Source of the DNA: Misgurnus anguillicaudatus
Taxonomy: Eukaryota; Chordata; Actinopteri; Cypriniformes; Cobitidae
Assembly (NCBI RefSeq): GCF_027580225.2
Contig: NC_073358.2
Coordinates: 32,514,501 to 32,578,500 of the forward strand
DNA length: 64,000 bases
Direction of reading: 5' to 3'
Below are positions 33,674 through 48,600 of the stretch, piece by piece (within the stretch, counting starts at the first letter, position 1; the number at the start of each line of letters is the position of its first letter). Under the pieces are notes generated by a model. It was not told the DNA's origin, ran no database searches, and worked only from the letters and a program-made list of their open reading frames with translations. Both the position numbers and the translations under genes were made by a program.

Positions 33674-36600
33674 ATGGATTTCAATGTGAAGAAACTAGCG
33701 TCGGATGCAGGTGTCTTCTTTACTCGGGCGGTTCAGGTATGAAACGAGTCGATGCTTTTGGGGTATATTTTGGTTTTTTGCCTCTAGTCGTGACTGACGT
33801 GCGTTAATTCAGGGGAATGGATGTACGCAGCGCGCTCTAGTTATGAATGAACATATTTACCACAACATTCCTGTAAATGTTCGTTTATCTTCCATTGTTA
33901 AAGATGAATGTTTCTTGTCATTTGTCATTTTGCGATTATCTGTTTTTCCTCGTCGTTGTAAGCCGATAGACGCAAGCCAAGCCCCTATCCATTATTAATG
34001 GCTGTTCATGTGACAGTCATCAGCTGAATTATCTCTTACGGTACAACCCTGCTTACTAGCCGACTATTAGTTCATATTTTATTTTTAAAATGCTAAATTA
34101 AATTGTTTTATGTTAATTAATTATGTCATTGGTTGTCTAATTGTTTGTAGGGCACTAAATAAATACAATATGTATTTTAATCTAATTGTTTGTAGGGCAC
34201 TAAATAAATACAATATGTATTTTAATCTATCTAAACATAATGCATGGGAAATTACTACTGTATAAACATTTTGTGTACGGAGCACTGATAGATGTCCGAC
34301 CAGCTGGTGTGTGTATGCCCTTCTGTTTACATGTGGGTGATTGACATTTAAACATACAGTAGGGTGTTTCCAATAATAAAAACACTTGACATGGGCACAA
34401 TGAACTAACATGAATGCTCACTGAACAACTGTACTTCTTGTATTAACTAACTTTAACAGAAAATATATAGTTCTTGTTATGCATTATTTAATGTTATTGA
34501 ATAGAACCTTATTGTAAAGTGATATCATTATACTTTGCCTTTAACTCTAACACACATCATAACAACTTTCTAGGGAATAGTACAAAAAACCTACTAGAGT
34601 CAATTGGGGGTACGTTTCCCAAAAGTAAGTATGGTCGCAAGTTCTGTCGTAACCAATAGAGGTCAGTGGTAACAATGATCACAGTTAGCTTTTGGGAAAC
34701 GTACCCCAGAATGCCTGTTACCACAGCATGGACCCCCACCACTTGTGTGGAAAAAAAATACAGGGAAAACTTGTTTGCATAAAGTCCCTGTGATAAACCA
34801 AAAGATGTGCACAAAACACAAAAATATTGAATGGAATTTCTATAAAATAGCATAGACTATTTCTTGTGTTTTTTGGCCAGGCCTTCCTGAGCATACAAGA
34901 CACTGATACAAGACACAGACCAAACAGAGTGCAAAACACATTACAACTACATGTAATGACAAAACAAGTACTGTGCAAAAAGCACCAATTGATTATGCAT
35001 CCAGAACAGGATATGTGACATTATAGTGCAGATATAGACCCAAATGCCCTTTAAGGACACTACAGTAGGGGACGTCGCATATACAGTCACTTCAAATAAA
35101 GAGACAATGATGTTGTTTTTCATTGCTCTATTCCCCTATTGTGCAACACCCTCTAGAGTAGTGTTTCTGACCAAGGGGGGAGGGGCCCAAAAGTGAGACT
35201 CAAGATGACTGAAAATTTTTCAGAATAAGACGAAACAAGCATTAAAATAAGCTAAAACATGCAAAAATCAAGATATTTCTTATTACCTGGTTATTTTTGT
35301 AGCTAAAATACATCTGCAGTCATGCCAAGCTCTAGTATATTTTATTTGGTAAAATTTAGTAAGTAGTGAGAATTTTGTTGCAGGGCCTTGAAGTGAAAAA
35401 GGTTAAGAATCACACTGCTCTAGAGTTTACAAATCAAGAGCTCTGATCTTGAAGAAAACAGGGCTGAACAATCTGATTGGAATTCACGCAGAGTGCATTA
35501 TTGGTTTGTTGAAAAACTAAAGCAATTTGAAAAATCTCAGGAAGTTTCTATTTTAAAAATCTTTTTGAAGTGTTCAAAAAATTAAGTTTGGTATTTAAAA
35601 TATATTTCAAAATTGCAAATATAAAGATAATTCTCCATTCTGGATGGTGCCATGTGATATGTTTTTCTGCCCTGTCAGCAGAGCTCTTCCCTGTCTGTGA
35701 GGAATGAACTTAATAAACATTTATTTAGCATGTTAGAGGAAACATGCAGTGGGCCAGGAGCTTCCTGTTAATCATTGAGAGTCAAGGGGCATTTGGTGTC
35801 ATCTGTTACTGATCTTCAGAGTAGTGATGCACCGAAAGGAAAATTCTTGGCCGAAGCCGAATAAAATGGAAAAACTCAGCCGAGGGTCAATTATTTTGCC
35901 AATTTTCTCACCATTGCACAAGTTACATTTTCAGAATGTCATTTTTACTATATTTATTTCACATTATTTAACAATGATTTTTTTTAACATTCCAGCAGTC
36001 ATCAGATAGCTATGAATAGACTTGTTAAAATGGTTCCATTTACATTTGACCACATAAATGAGTCTTTGCTAAACGAATATTAATCCTATCTTCTATTCAT
36101 GTGCAAAATGCAAATAACCTATTCATTTCTATGCCTTAAGAAACTTGCAACAGTGCTTATATAGCACTGTATGTTAAACAGCGGATGTGGGCCTGCGTAA
36201 ACAGTCAAGCACGAGCAAAGGGAGAGAGAAAGAGAGAGAGACAACGGCAAGATTGACAGGAGATGACAGGAAAAGGCGCTCAACAAAACAGTCTAACAAA
36301 AAGCTTTTGTTAAAGGGACACTCCACTTTTTTTAAAAACAGACAAGAGGGTGAATTGCAAACTTTGCAGCATCGTCCCACTTAAAAACTTTACGTTTTTA
36401 TTGCCCTATTAACCAAATGTATTTTAATACACTATATGAGATGCAGTGACGCAACTTTCTTAAAGGGATAGTTCGGCCAAAAACGATATTAAACCCATGA
36501 TTTACTCACCCCCAAGCTGTCCGAGTTGCATATGTCCATCGTTTTTCAGACAAACACATTTTCGGATATTTTAGAAAATATTTTAGATCTTTCAGTTGAA

Positions 36601-39600
36601 TAAATGTAATGTTACGGGGTCCAGCCATAGTCCACGACCTTCAAGTCCAAAAAAAGTGCGTCCATCCTTCACAAATTAAATCCAAACGGCTCCAGGATGA
36701 TAAACAAAGGTCTTCTGAGGGTAATCCGTGCGGTGTTGTTGTAGAAATATCCATATTTAAAATTTTATTAACGTAATTAACTACCTTCCGGTAGCGCCGC
36801 CATCTTAGTCTCATCCGCATTCAGGATGAGCGCCTACGCAGCATTCAGAGGTTTCTCTGCTGCTGCTCTGTGCCCTCCGAATTTGTCATACGTCACTAAG
36901 AAAAGTGCGTACACTACGCTAATACTCTCTCCTGAGTCTAAGATGGCGGCGTTTTATGCATTCAATTGTTTTATTTGTTCTCCAGTACACAGAGGAGAAG
37001 CTTGGCCAAGCAGAAAAGACTGAACTAGATGCCCACTTGGAGAACCTGATCGCTCGAGCAGACTGCACCAAAAATTGGACCGAAAAGATCTTTAGACAGA
37101 CTGAGGTGCTGCTTCAACCCAACCCAAGTAAGACTTTTTATGTGCTAGATGTTTATTTAACTTCACTGCATTGTACTTTTAAAAGGAAAGTATTGTAATA
37201 ACTACAAGTTATCTGATTTTTGAAATATGTAGTCTTGCTACTTATAAGTGGTGTTAATAAGCATTATTCATGTTGTTGACGTTAACATTATAACATTATA
37301 TAACGGTGACTGTTTTTTGTACTGTTTTTATCTGAGAGTGTACTGCAATACACTTTGCCTGATTACATTTAAAGAAATATTCTTGTTAAATATAGCTTAA
37401 TTTAATTCAAACGTTATTGTATATGAGCAGTAAACTGTTGAGGAAACATGAAACGTATATTAATATTTATTTGAGTGTATTTCCTTAATCATTGATAAGA
37501 CCACAGCTTCACATCTTTTTGGTATTTGAGATTAAAGAACGATCTTTGATGAAATGATGGTCTTTGATGTACCTTTCATGTACTTTCAAGCTTTTTTATT
37601 TAAATGCGAGAGGCCTAGTTGATGTATGCTAGTAAGAACACTAACCTGTTCCCTCTAACTCTCTCCTTGCTCCAGTTGACCAAACTGGTAAGTCTCTCTA
37701 CTCCCGGCGGCCTGTATTGTGGGTCACCAACCAAATTACTGGTTCATTATCCTTTTGTGATAGTAGTATTGGTTTGCAAAAGGCCAAATGGACAAATGTG
37801 GGCAAATGATTTTTGTAACTTTAATTTAAAATTAAAAGCTTACTTGTTTGACTGTTATGTTGGCATCTGATAAAAATGATCAGATGACATATAAGAACTT
37901 GTTGGTGCAGGTTGAATGTCATACTACCCCAAAATTTTTATCTATCACACAAAGGATATAATGAAAGGGTTTTCACCCACATGTTTTTTTTAAATAATTT
38001 TTGATACATTCATCAAAGGTTATTGTTTTGTGCTGTGAAGCCATATTGCATTTTTCTTCAAAGAAAATGACTGTGTCCATTTTAAACTGTATTCAGTAAT
38101 GTTCTCTGCATTTAATACAAAGCAGGTTCTTAAATATCTGATGAATAGATTTCTAAAAGCAAAGGACAGGGTTCCCACAGGTCCTTGAGATCATTGAAAG
38201 TTTGTGAATCTGGAGGAAAAAAATTCAAGGCCATGGGAAGTTTTTGAAAATATACATACATAGATTCAAGCACTTTCAATGACCTGTATCTATTGTATGC
38301 AAGAAGTTTTTTGGAAAAAAAAAAATCCGTATTATTCCCTGTGTAGTGTAGGATAATATCATAAAAATTCTAGACGTTTTAAGCACACGTGATTCATACC
38401 AAAATGCTTTTTTGCATAGTTGTGTTTGACACCGCAGTGACACAGCACGAGTTCCCTCGAAAGGGAACTTTAACATTGTATCTTAAAAGATAACATGATG
38501 TAACCTTGCTCTCACTTAATGTGTCCCCACATTTAGTCCTTGAATTTGAGGGTATGGGACCTGGAAAGTCTTTGAAGTTAACTAAGGTGTGGGAACCCTG
38601 AACAAAGGAAGGTTAATGAATCTTTCTCCTTTGACTTTTTTATTATTAAAATTTTTTAATTAAATAAAATTTTAAATTAATAATCAAGTTTTATTACTCC
38701 ATAAAATGTTATTGAGTAATCTTTTATGTTTCTCAATTTTGATTGATGGCTTTTGTTTCCCACTTCTCCCTTATTTCTCAAAATTTTCATCTCATACTAA
38801 ATACTTGGTGTTTCGAGTCTGTTTACGTTATTATAGTGTAGTTTATTTCAAGCTTTCAAACTTTAAAATTGCACTGTGATTTGGGGTATAATATATGTTT
38901 CTGTAAGACTAACAGTCCTAAAATTACACTATCGACAGACACAAAAAACCAAGACTCAATACTTTTTTTTTCTGTCAGTTTACTGTTGGTTCCGGTTCAA
39001 CATCTAGTAAACATTAAAGCGATACTCCATCAAAATATCAAAATTGCCCCATGAATTACTTACCCTCAAGCAATCCAAGATACACATGTCCATCATCTTT
39101 CAAACAAACACATTTGGAGTTATTTAACAACCCGTTTAATTCCACCGGTCACATTTGTGACCGTGTCTTTTTTCTTATTTCTGAAAGCTCTAAAAGTGTT
39201 GATGTTGGCTCTGGGCAAGAAATTTAACTTTTAAATGAAAAAAATAGATTGTCTTGACTAAAATGTATCAATGTCATGTGACTAGGGTGAAAGGTCACAT
39301 GACCAGATCAGTTTACTTCCTGCTTGCACATCTAGAAGATGATGTCTACCTCAGACTACTACAAAAAGAAGTAAAACATCTTAATTAACATGTAGAACTA
39401 TCAAATTTGTAGGTGGGGTCTACTACAGATATATTTTGAGGATTTTTTTAATGGTCACAATTGTGACCGGTACAACACACTGTTTCTAATGTAAATATGT
39501 CTAATTGAATTTCAGTGAAGTCCGACTATGATGTTTCTCACCGGTCACTATTGTGACAGAGTATAAAACCTAATATTTCACTAACTTAACCAACATAAAA

Positions 39601-42600
39601 TCAAAGAAGGCATACAGTTTGTGTGTTAGGGAGGTCTAAGGAGTAAATTGCATGTATTCAAATTCCAAGAAAAAATTGGGGATTAAACTGGTTAAGTAAA
39701 TGTCCTTGCTCTTCCAAGCTTTTTACAAGGATCAGGGAACAACTTTTGACTTTAAACCCCCAAAAAGTGCATTAATCTTTCAAAGAAGAATTCCACACGG
39801 CTTCAATGGGTTAACGACGTTCTTCTGCAGATAATCAATGCGAGTTTGTAAAAAAAGTAAAATTTATATAAACTATAATAACTAGCTTCCGGTAACAACT
39901 CCATATTGGACTCAAGAGATTCATAACAGTCATTGCGCAACGTACCTATGACAATGAACCCTCACTGCAATGATTATAGATTTTGTTGGTATGATTATAG
40001 TCTGATGAATAATTGCGATTGTACGATTATTATGGATTCATTAATTTTCTAACATTAATGTATAAAATCACATGAACACACTTTTGAACAATTATTAAAG
40101 GGGCCATGGCACAAGAATTTTTAAAGATGTCAAATAAATCTTTAGTGTCCCCTGAGCACATATGTGAAATTTTAGCTCAAAATACCATATAGGTAATTTA
40201 TTATAACATGTTAAAATTGACACTTTGTTGGTGTGTGCAAAAATTGTGGCGTTTTGGTGTGTCCTTTAAAATGCAAATGACCTGCAAACACTGATCATAA
40301 TAATGGTGGTTTATTGCAGTTGAAACTCAATTGTGCTGTGAATAATTTTTTTGTCTCTCTTTTTCTCTGCACTAAATGGCAGTGGTGTGATTGGATAGTG
40401 CATATTAAGGGGCGTATTATTCTAATAAGAGCTCTTTATGACATCATAAAGAGGGACAAATTTCAACTACCTATTTTTGTATGTGCTTGTAGAGAATGGT
40501 TTACCAAAACTAAGTTACGGGGTTGATCTTTTTCACATTTTCTGGGTTGATAGAAGCACTGGGGACCCAATTATAGCACTTAAACATGAAAAAAGTCTCA
40601 TTTTCATGTCATGGGCCCTTTAAATTCTTTACATTGCAGTCAGTCAGACCACCAGCACCACGCCCGGGCTTTATCCGTGGGAGAGTCGTGAGCAGGACAT
40701 TTTTAATGCTCAACGGACCATTTGGAGTGTGCCTCTGTTTCACGCACCTATGCAGGCACGCACACACACACACAAAACCAGATCCACAAACAGCCAAGAT
40801 ATGCGTCATGTGCGCATATTCTTATGCTTTGTCATAATACAGTTTGCAACCCAGTCTGCATCATGACGCCCACGTCTTTTGGTTGTTTGTAGTTTGTGTG
40901 TGCGTGAGACAGAAACACACGGTGTAACGGAGCCTTTATGATTACTCAACCCGCGACCGTGACATTTTAAAGGGCTGTTAATAGTGAAACTGGTTAATCA
41001 CTGTATCCCTACTGACTACACTAAAATTCTCTCGTGATGTGCCATGATGAGTCCAAGATTGTGTCGTTGCGGGATTCTAGTTATTACAGTTTATATAGTT
41101 TCAAGTATGGATATTTTTCTTGCAAAATCGCATCGATTACATGCAGAAGGCCTTGGAGCTGTATATATTACTTTTGTGATGGATGGATGCACTTTTTGGG
41201 GGTTTAAGGTCAAAAGTTGTTCTGTGATCCCTGTTCTCTATTGTTAAAAAGCTGGGAAACGCAAGGACTAAAAAAATTCCAAATATGTTCTTTAAAAAGA
41301 TGATGGACATACGCTTTTATTTATTAGAAGCTTAAGTAAACCCTTTTCTTACTGATGTGAATCTTTGTTTAGGTGCCCGTATTGAAGAGTTTTTCTATGA
41401 GAAATTGGACAAAAAGCTTCCAACCAGAACCACCAATGCTGAGCTACTGGGACAGTATATGCAAGATGCTGCAAAGGACTTTGGGCCAGGAACTCCATAT
41501 GGTTTGTACAATCACCCAAATAACACACAATCCTATCATTTTACTTGAAATCACTCAAACATGATCACAACATATTTACTTTCTAATAACAGATGCAGTT
41601 TTTAGCAGGAAATGTTGTATTAGGTTATCTTTTTTGTATGGTGTAGAGCTCATCCAACATTAACATGAAAGTCTCCTAGCTACATTAATACTGTATCTTG
41701 CTGAAAGCTGTCTGTCACTAGATGGTGCAATTGCCCCACCTCAATGGTTAGCCTAAAGGTCGTTTTGGAATTGATTTATTTATCAACATCCTTGTTTCAA
41801 TAGAGTCTTGTTTCCTAGAAAACAGCCTGGCGAGAGCCGACATGGGCAATTTGCGATTGCTAAACCTTAAGTTGCAGACACCATTGCTAAACTTAAGAAG
41901 AGATCATGATCATACAACCTACATAGATGAAATCTTGGATGGTAATATAATTATCAAAGCCATAATTCATAGTTTTTTTCGACCGCATGGAATGTTTGTT
42001 TACGTAGAACCCCTTGGCTGTTCAGACTGGCTGGTTCCAGCTGTCAAACATGGGGGTGGAACTGTGATGATTTGGGCTGCATCATTACCCCACTTATCTG
42101 AGTTACTGCCAGGAAGCATTTGGGTATTCGTAGTTATCAGATTTATCCTGATTTATTGTCCAAATGTTGTTCTCCAACCATGATAGACATTTTTCTTCTC
42201 TTTTTATTGTACTTTATTTTTATTTTATTTTTTCCCCCAAAACAAAACATACAATCATTACAGACACTTACATAGGAAGAGTTTGGTTCCAAAACGCGAT
42301 AAACGCCATTTTTGAAAAAATTGAGTTACTTCCAAAATCAGTATTATATCAGGTCAGTATTTAAAAGGTAAATTCTTAATTTTATGCAAAATCCAATATC
42401 CGCCGTGTTATTTTGTCATCTTTTTTCCCAAAACGAGATAAACGCCACTCCTCCTTTTCTGCAGAATTCAATAAATACGCTCCACAAATTACAGCGCACA
42501 ATTCCACGCAATGTAAACAACTATGGCGGCGCGTTAAGTACACGGAATCCTAGTTTTCCTCATCTACTTTGTACTTCGTGATCAACAAACAAACAAAAGC

Positions 42601-45600
42601 AAAATAATACTTTAATGGCATTGATAAATCTGTGATGGTTTTCTGTGACGGAAAAGAAATGTAAGCCATCAACATCTAATAATTTACGCGAGAGGCACTC
42701 GGGAAACGGGTGCTTGTTCACCCGACAGCATCTGTGAAGTTTATGTGATTCTAACACATTGACCCCAGGGGATCTTATGAAAAACTTTCCATTTTACTAA
42801 AACTCAACGAAAATCGAGCAGGACCAAAACATTTTACAGCTGATCGCTGTGAAAAATGTTAAGCGACGACGTCAAGTATAACCGCAGCAATGACAGTGTT
42901 CTTAATATGACAAAGTAAGTGTTTTGATTAATGCCATTAATGTTTATTTTTTTAATCTGTGTGTACAACTAGTCAACTAAATGAATATAAAATGGCAAAG
43001 ATGAATGCACATTTATCCATTGATACAATAGATTTATAGTATTTTGGGAAAAAAAACTTGTCATGGATTTATCGCATTTTGTGGAAAAAATAATAAGTTT
43101 TTATAATAAATCTTTGAAAATCAAGTTATGGATTTGAATTTTTTTATGTTTTTGTAACCTAAAGATGCGATGTAAAAGTTTATAACAGAAAATAGTGGTT
43201 TTCATCTTGTCACTTCTTTTTTTGTCTTGGTATAGAAAACACGTTTTTACCGAAATTTGTCAAAATTGATTTATTGCGTTTTGGAACCAAACTCTTCATA
43301 GGGTTTTCTCACCTTTAAACAGAACAGTCAGGGGGGACAAATTGAGGTTCAATGTGAGGAGAAAAGGACAGATGTCTTGGTGAGAGATCAGTGTTCATAG
43401 ATACATACACTAGCTAACGAGATGTGACACTGTGCTCAGATCACAAAATTGTACAGATTATTATCATATATCATGCAATAGTAAAGATAGTATTGATACT
43501 TAAATTTTAAGAGTTAAAGGACAAGTTTGGTATTTTACACTTAAAGCCTTTTTATTTTTTAGATTTTTTTATTATACATTTTCCATGTCAAAGAACCCAA
43601 ATCCAGTCATGGACACGTTGCGGTAATGAAAAATGTTCCCTTAAATGTGGAAAAAAATAACAAAATTGGTTTGTATGATGTCATTTAAAATCATGTGCAA
43701 ATTTGTACATGAAGAGATGTTTGTAACTGTATGCTTCTTATTTTGATAGCATTTACTTTTATTATCAAAATGTTTCGTGACACCTCATAAGTCTAATTTC
43801 GCGAGAATCACCCAATTATTTGCCCTCGTGCATTATGTAAACAGGTGGTGGCATGAACAAATATTTCTAGATATGAATAATGTTAATCTACCTGATGAAA
43901 GATGTGAAGGTCTGAGGCTACACTGTGAGTAATGCACACATGATAACAGCAAGCTAACGTTACTTGCAATGTCTCCCACATACTTATAAACACATCACAT
44001 GACAATAAACGAATAATGTACTTAGTAACGCGTTGCTCTAATCTGACCACTTTTTTTAGTAACGAGTAATCTAACGCGTTAATATTTCCAAACCAGTAAT
44101 CAGATTAAAGTTACTTAGTCCAAGTCACTGTGCGTTACTATTTTTGAAAATTTCCTTAGTAAAATATATATTTTCTTGTATATTTCTTCTTGCGTCTCGG
44201 GAAGTGAAGTCAGGTGTGCGACAAGTCACGTTTTCAGCATGAGGACATTTCAGGTCACGTGTAAGCGACACAAACGTAAACAACGGACATTGGAGAGAGA
44301 AGAGAGATGCAGCTACAAAAACACTACGTCAAATAAAAAAACACATTTGGACCCGCGGCACGGCACAGACAGTCAAACTAAGAGCAAGTCCCACCCGGTG
44401 GTGCGAAGCAGTGAGCAGGAGGTCATCCACTACCCAAACAACAAAAGCTGGACTTCTGTGCAAAACCAGTAAGTGTGAGAGAGTTGAAGAACGAAAGTAA
44501 CAAAGCGATTTTCTCCGAGCCCTGATAACATCTGCATCTCACTATGACAGATATTAGCACATAACCTCGGCAAGAGTTGACAAATATCGCGTTATTTACT
44601 CACCGATTTCCACGTGTAGATCCAGAACTGTTTTTTCAACCATGATAAGTAAATTCCAAAAGCGTTTTTTTTTTTCTTATGACGCATTGTTTTTCTCGTT
44701 TCATGTGTTACAATACTGATAAATCTACAAGGTATTTAGTATATAACATCCTGAAGACTTCTCAGTTTTTCTAAATAAAAGTATTTTGGAGTAGATCCTG
44801 TCGGGTCAAAAGTGTTAGTTTTGTCCCGCCGCTAATACTGTGTATAATATGTTAAAAAAAATTATATTATTCTAATTTGATTTTATTTCATTTTCATAGT
44901 GTTCACACTATTGACATTTTTTTGTCTCAGCAATTTAAGTTTGTACTGTTGGTTGCTGTTGAAACATTTGATAAAACTGAAATTTAAAATAAAAATGTAA
45001 TGTAATTATTTTTTTACAAAGATAAATGACAAAATAAGTTTGCAGTTACATATTAAAGAGGTCATAGTGAGATATATTTAATAAAAACAAGTGCTACACA
45101 AAAATCTATCATGTTTTGTTGTGTTACTTTTGACCCACCTGTGTGTTACTTTCGTCCCTGCTGTCAAGGTCAAAAGTAACAATTCACTACTTTTGTTTAA
45201 AGTGAAATTATACAGAAGTCGTTTTACATTTGTTCAAAATTCCAGCTGGTATTGATAGACCACACTTGTGAGTTATTCACCACAGCAAAAATATATCTCT
45301 GTCTAAAACATTCGCTTTTAAGATTTTCTGAAAATGGCCCCTGCTCTCCCCTATTTATGTTAAGTAAAGTCAAGAAAGATTTTTTAGTTTTTTAAAACAC
45401 AACAGTTCAACTTAAAATGTCAGAAGATACATTGTTGACGTTACTGTTAAAAATGCACTTCCAATAAAGTGAGTGTTGGCAAAACCGGTTGTCATTTTTT
45501 ATGTTGAGGCAGTGGGGGTGTTGACGGCTACTGGAATATAACTAACAAAGTAACTTGTAATCTAACTTAGTTACTTTTAAAATCAAGTAATCTGTAAAGT

Positions 45601-48600
45601 AACTTAGTTACTTTTTAAAGCAGTAATCAGTAATCAGATTACTTTTTCAAAGTAACTGTGGCATCACTGTATGTTTGACAGAAAACTTGTGCTGAACGCG
45701 GAGACTTCCGCCACTTAAAATGTTTGTGTGAAAATGCACACAACATATTATGATCCACCTATGTTCCGCACACAAAAGATTGCATTCGGCCAATCGGTGC
45801 ACATGTGCACCATCCAGAAAGCCCTGAACCGAAAAAGGTTCGGTACGAATACACGTCCCGTTACACCCCTACCCACTATGCATAGTTAATGTTTTCGTCG
45901 AGCTGCATCTCTGACGGACCTGTCATCATTCATGTTTTCTTCATCTGTGTCACATCTGTGTCAAATCAAGTCAACTGACTTCTGGCACCTAGAAACAGGT
46001 ATTTCAGCCCAGGATGCACAGTTCTTGTCAATTTTTAGGTTTTGCTTCAGAAACTGCATTTGTAATGTCACCCCACAAGTTCTCAATGGGGTAGAGATCA
46101 GGGGATTGAGCTGGGCACTCCATAACCGCAATCCTTTTTGTCTGGAACCAAGATTTTGCCATGTTCCCATGTTGCTGATCCATGTTCCCTTGTATACGAT
46201 AAATAGGCCCAACACGGTAGTATGAAAAACTTCCAAAAAAATTACTTTTGCACCACCATGCTTAACTGTCTTTACAGTGTGTGACTTACAGTGGCTTCTT
46301 CCAAACAGCTTAGCTTCAATCAGATGTCTTCTGACTGTTACAGTACTTACAGATTATTTTAGATCATCTTTGATCTTTCTCGAGGTGATGAAAGGCTGAA
46401 TCTTTGCCATCCTGACTATTTTTTCATCTGTTTTAACAGAAGTTGCTTGTTTTCTTCCATGTGCTTGGGGTTTTTCAGTTCAGTTTATTTGTCATTGTTA
46501 TAGAATAACAACAAAATGTTGATAGAACAAAAACAGACAGACATATGGTTTTAAGTTGTTCACCCATTTACCTTATCAATTTACATCCCTTAAATCATCC
46601 ATTACTTTTAACCTAATATAACATAACTCCCCTGAATAGCCCATTAAAGTGCTTTTCCTGTAAAGTGCTTGGTGCAATAATTAATAAATCTAGTAAGGGT
46701 AAGGTATTTGGAGTGTATTTTGCAGCAATACAAAAAGTCCATGTCACAAGTATGCCAGTTTTGTTGCCGTTTTAAAATCAAATTTACTTAGAAATTCAGC
46801 AACAGCAATATTTTATAACAATGGGCAAAAGTATTTGCTTCCCCTCTTTCTTAAAGCTCCCGTTCTTTCTGTGTTTTTGAAGCTTTAATTGTGTTTACAA
46901 TATGTTTCACGTGTAAAAAAAGCAGTATTTTTTCGCACAATTTACTTGTGTATAGCGCTGTTTTCACTGTCCTAAACACGGGCTGATGATGTCTTCCTTG
47001 TTCTATGAAGTCCCTCCTTCAGAAATACATAAGTTCTGATTGTGTAGTTTGTTTAGTGTGTTGTGATTCGATAGCATATAGATCTAAACACTAGATGTCG
47101 CCTTGGGGTTCTGAGCATGCGTCAAAACCGCCACCATCTTAGAACAGGGGTTTTGTCATAGGAAGTAGCTAAGTAAAGCTGCTATCTCCGCCTGTACTCC
47201 GAATTCATGGACGATGCCGGACTTTTGTGCTGCATATGGATGTTAGGCCTTCTAGCACTATGCATTAGAAAAAGTAGATTTTCATAATATCAAAACTTTA
47301 ATATTTTTCTGGACTCAATGCTAAATACATGTCTGACTGTTGAAACGAACCAAAAGAAAACCAAGAAAATCACATTCATGTCGATTTATGGTGATTTTAT
47401 TTCCGTTACACCATTGCCTACAATGACACTGATGCGGGGCTCCCCTGTTTCAAGATTGTGGCTCTGGTTGACGCATTCGGTCTAATGAACTGCCGTAGCC
47501 AAGGCAACATCTAGAGTGTCTATGATTCGATAGCAGCTTAGCTTGCCGTTAGCTTAGCTGGCGACTGACGTATTCCTGTGGGCGGAGTTTAGTAAAAAAA
47601 CTGTTCTACTGACTCATTTATGCAGGAAGTAGAGGGCTGTAGTCCAAACCGGCCGTTCGCTGTAGGCTTTGAAACGGGAATTCTGTTACAGAAAATATAT
47701 CGCCTGACAGTGCACTTTGAGCTTTATCATTTTGCAGGTATTATTTATGCTTACTTGGGTTTAAAAAACGGGATCAAAAAGAACGTGCCCTTTAATAAAG
47801 ACCTTAATGTCTTAATATCTAGTCCACTCCTCTTTGCACTGGCACAACTTCTTGAGACTAAATAGTAGATGTTTCTGGCAAACGTACATTGAATTTGCAG
47901 AAAACCAAAATAAATAGTTTCTTATATTTGAGAATTCTTTGCTTGTGATTTCAGGTAGCACTTTGATCACTGTTGGAGAATATCAGAAAAGATTGGGTGG
48001 AGCAGAGAGAGAACTTCTTCAGACATCAGCCATTAACTTCCTCACACCACTGAGGAATTTCCTAGAGGGAGACTGGAAAACCATTTCGGTGAGTTACAAA
48101 TGTTTTTTGTTTTTGTTTTTAGATGTTCTGACTAATTCTGACTGTCTGTTTGGCATAGCTGACCAGTGCACAAAAAAGCAAAAGTAATAATGCAAAGGAA
48201 TGATGAAGTCAAGAGGAAATTTTAGAGCGCCTGGATTTAATAATGTGCTCGGATGAATGGCATCATGTTTTAAGAAGGTTGCGGTCATGACAAAGTGTTG
48301 TCCTTGCTTCTTTTTTTCTATCCACCAATCAATTGACTTGTCATAGATGAGTCAAATATGAACAAATAAATAAATGAGTAAACTTCTGCCCCCCCACCCT
48401 CGATACTAACGTGTATCGCCAATCTCACAGGCTGAGATAGGACGATCTCAAAATGGGGCATATTGCCCAACACTAGTGCAGGATACATTATTATAGGTGG
48501 GGCAAGTTGTTTTCTTTATTAGTCACTTAGTTGACTATTCATTTAACAATTTTACTCAAAACATCTGCTTTATTCAGAAAAAAAGCTTCAAATTATTTAA

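Noticed and set aside
44176..44472. 98-codon basic open frame between inverted transposon-like ends
   Set aside because: No transposase or known domain motif is visible; it may be transposon interior but cannot be called a gene.
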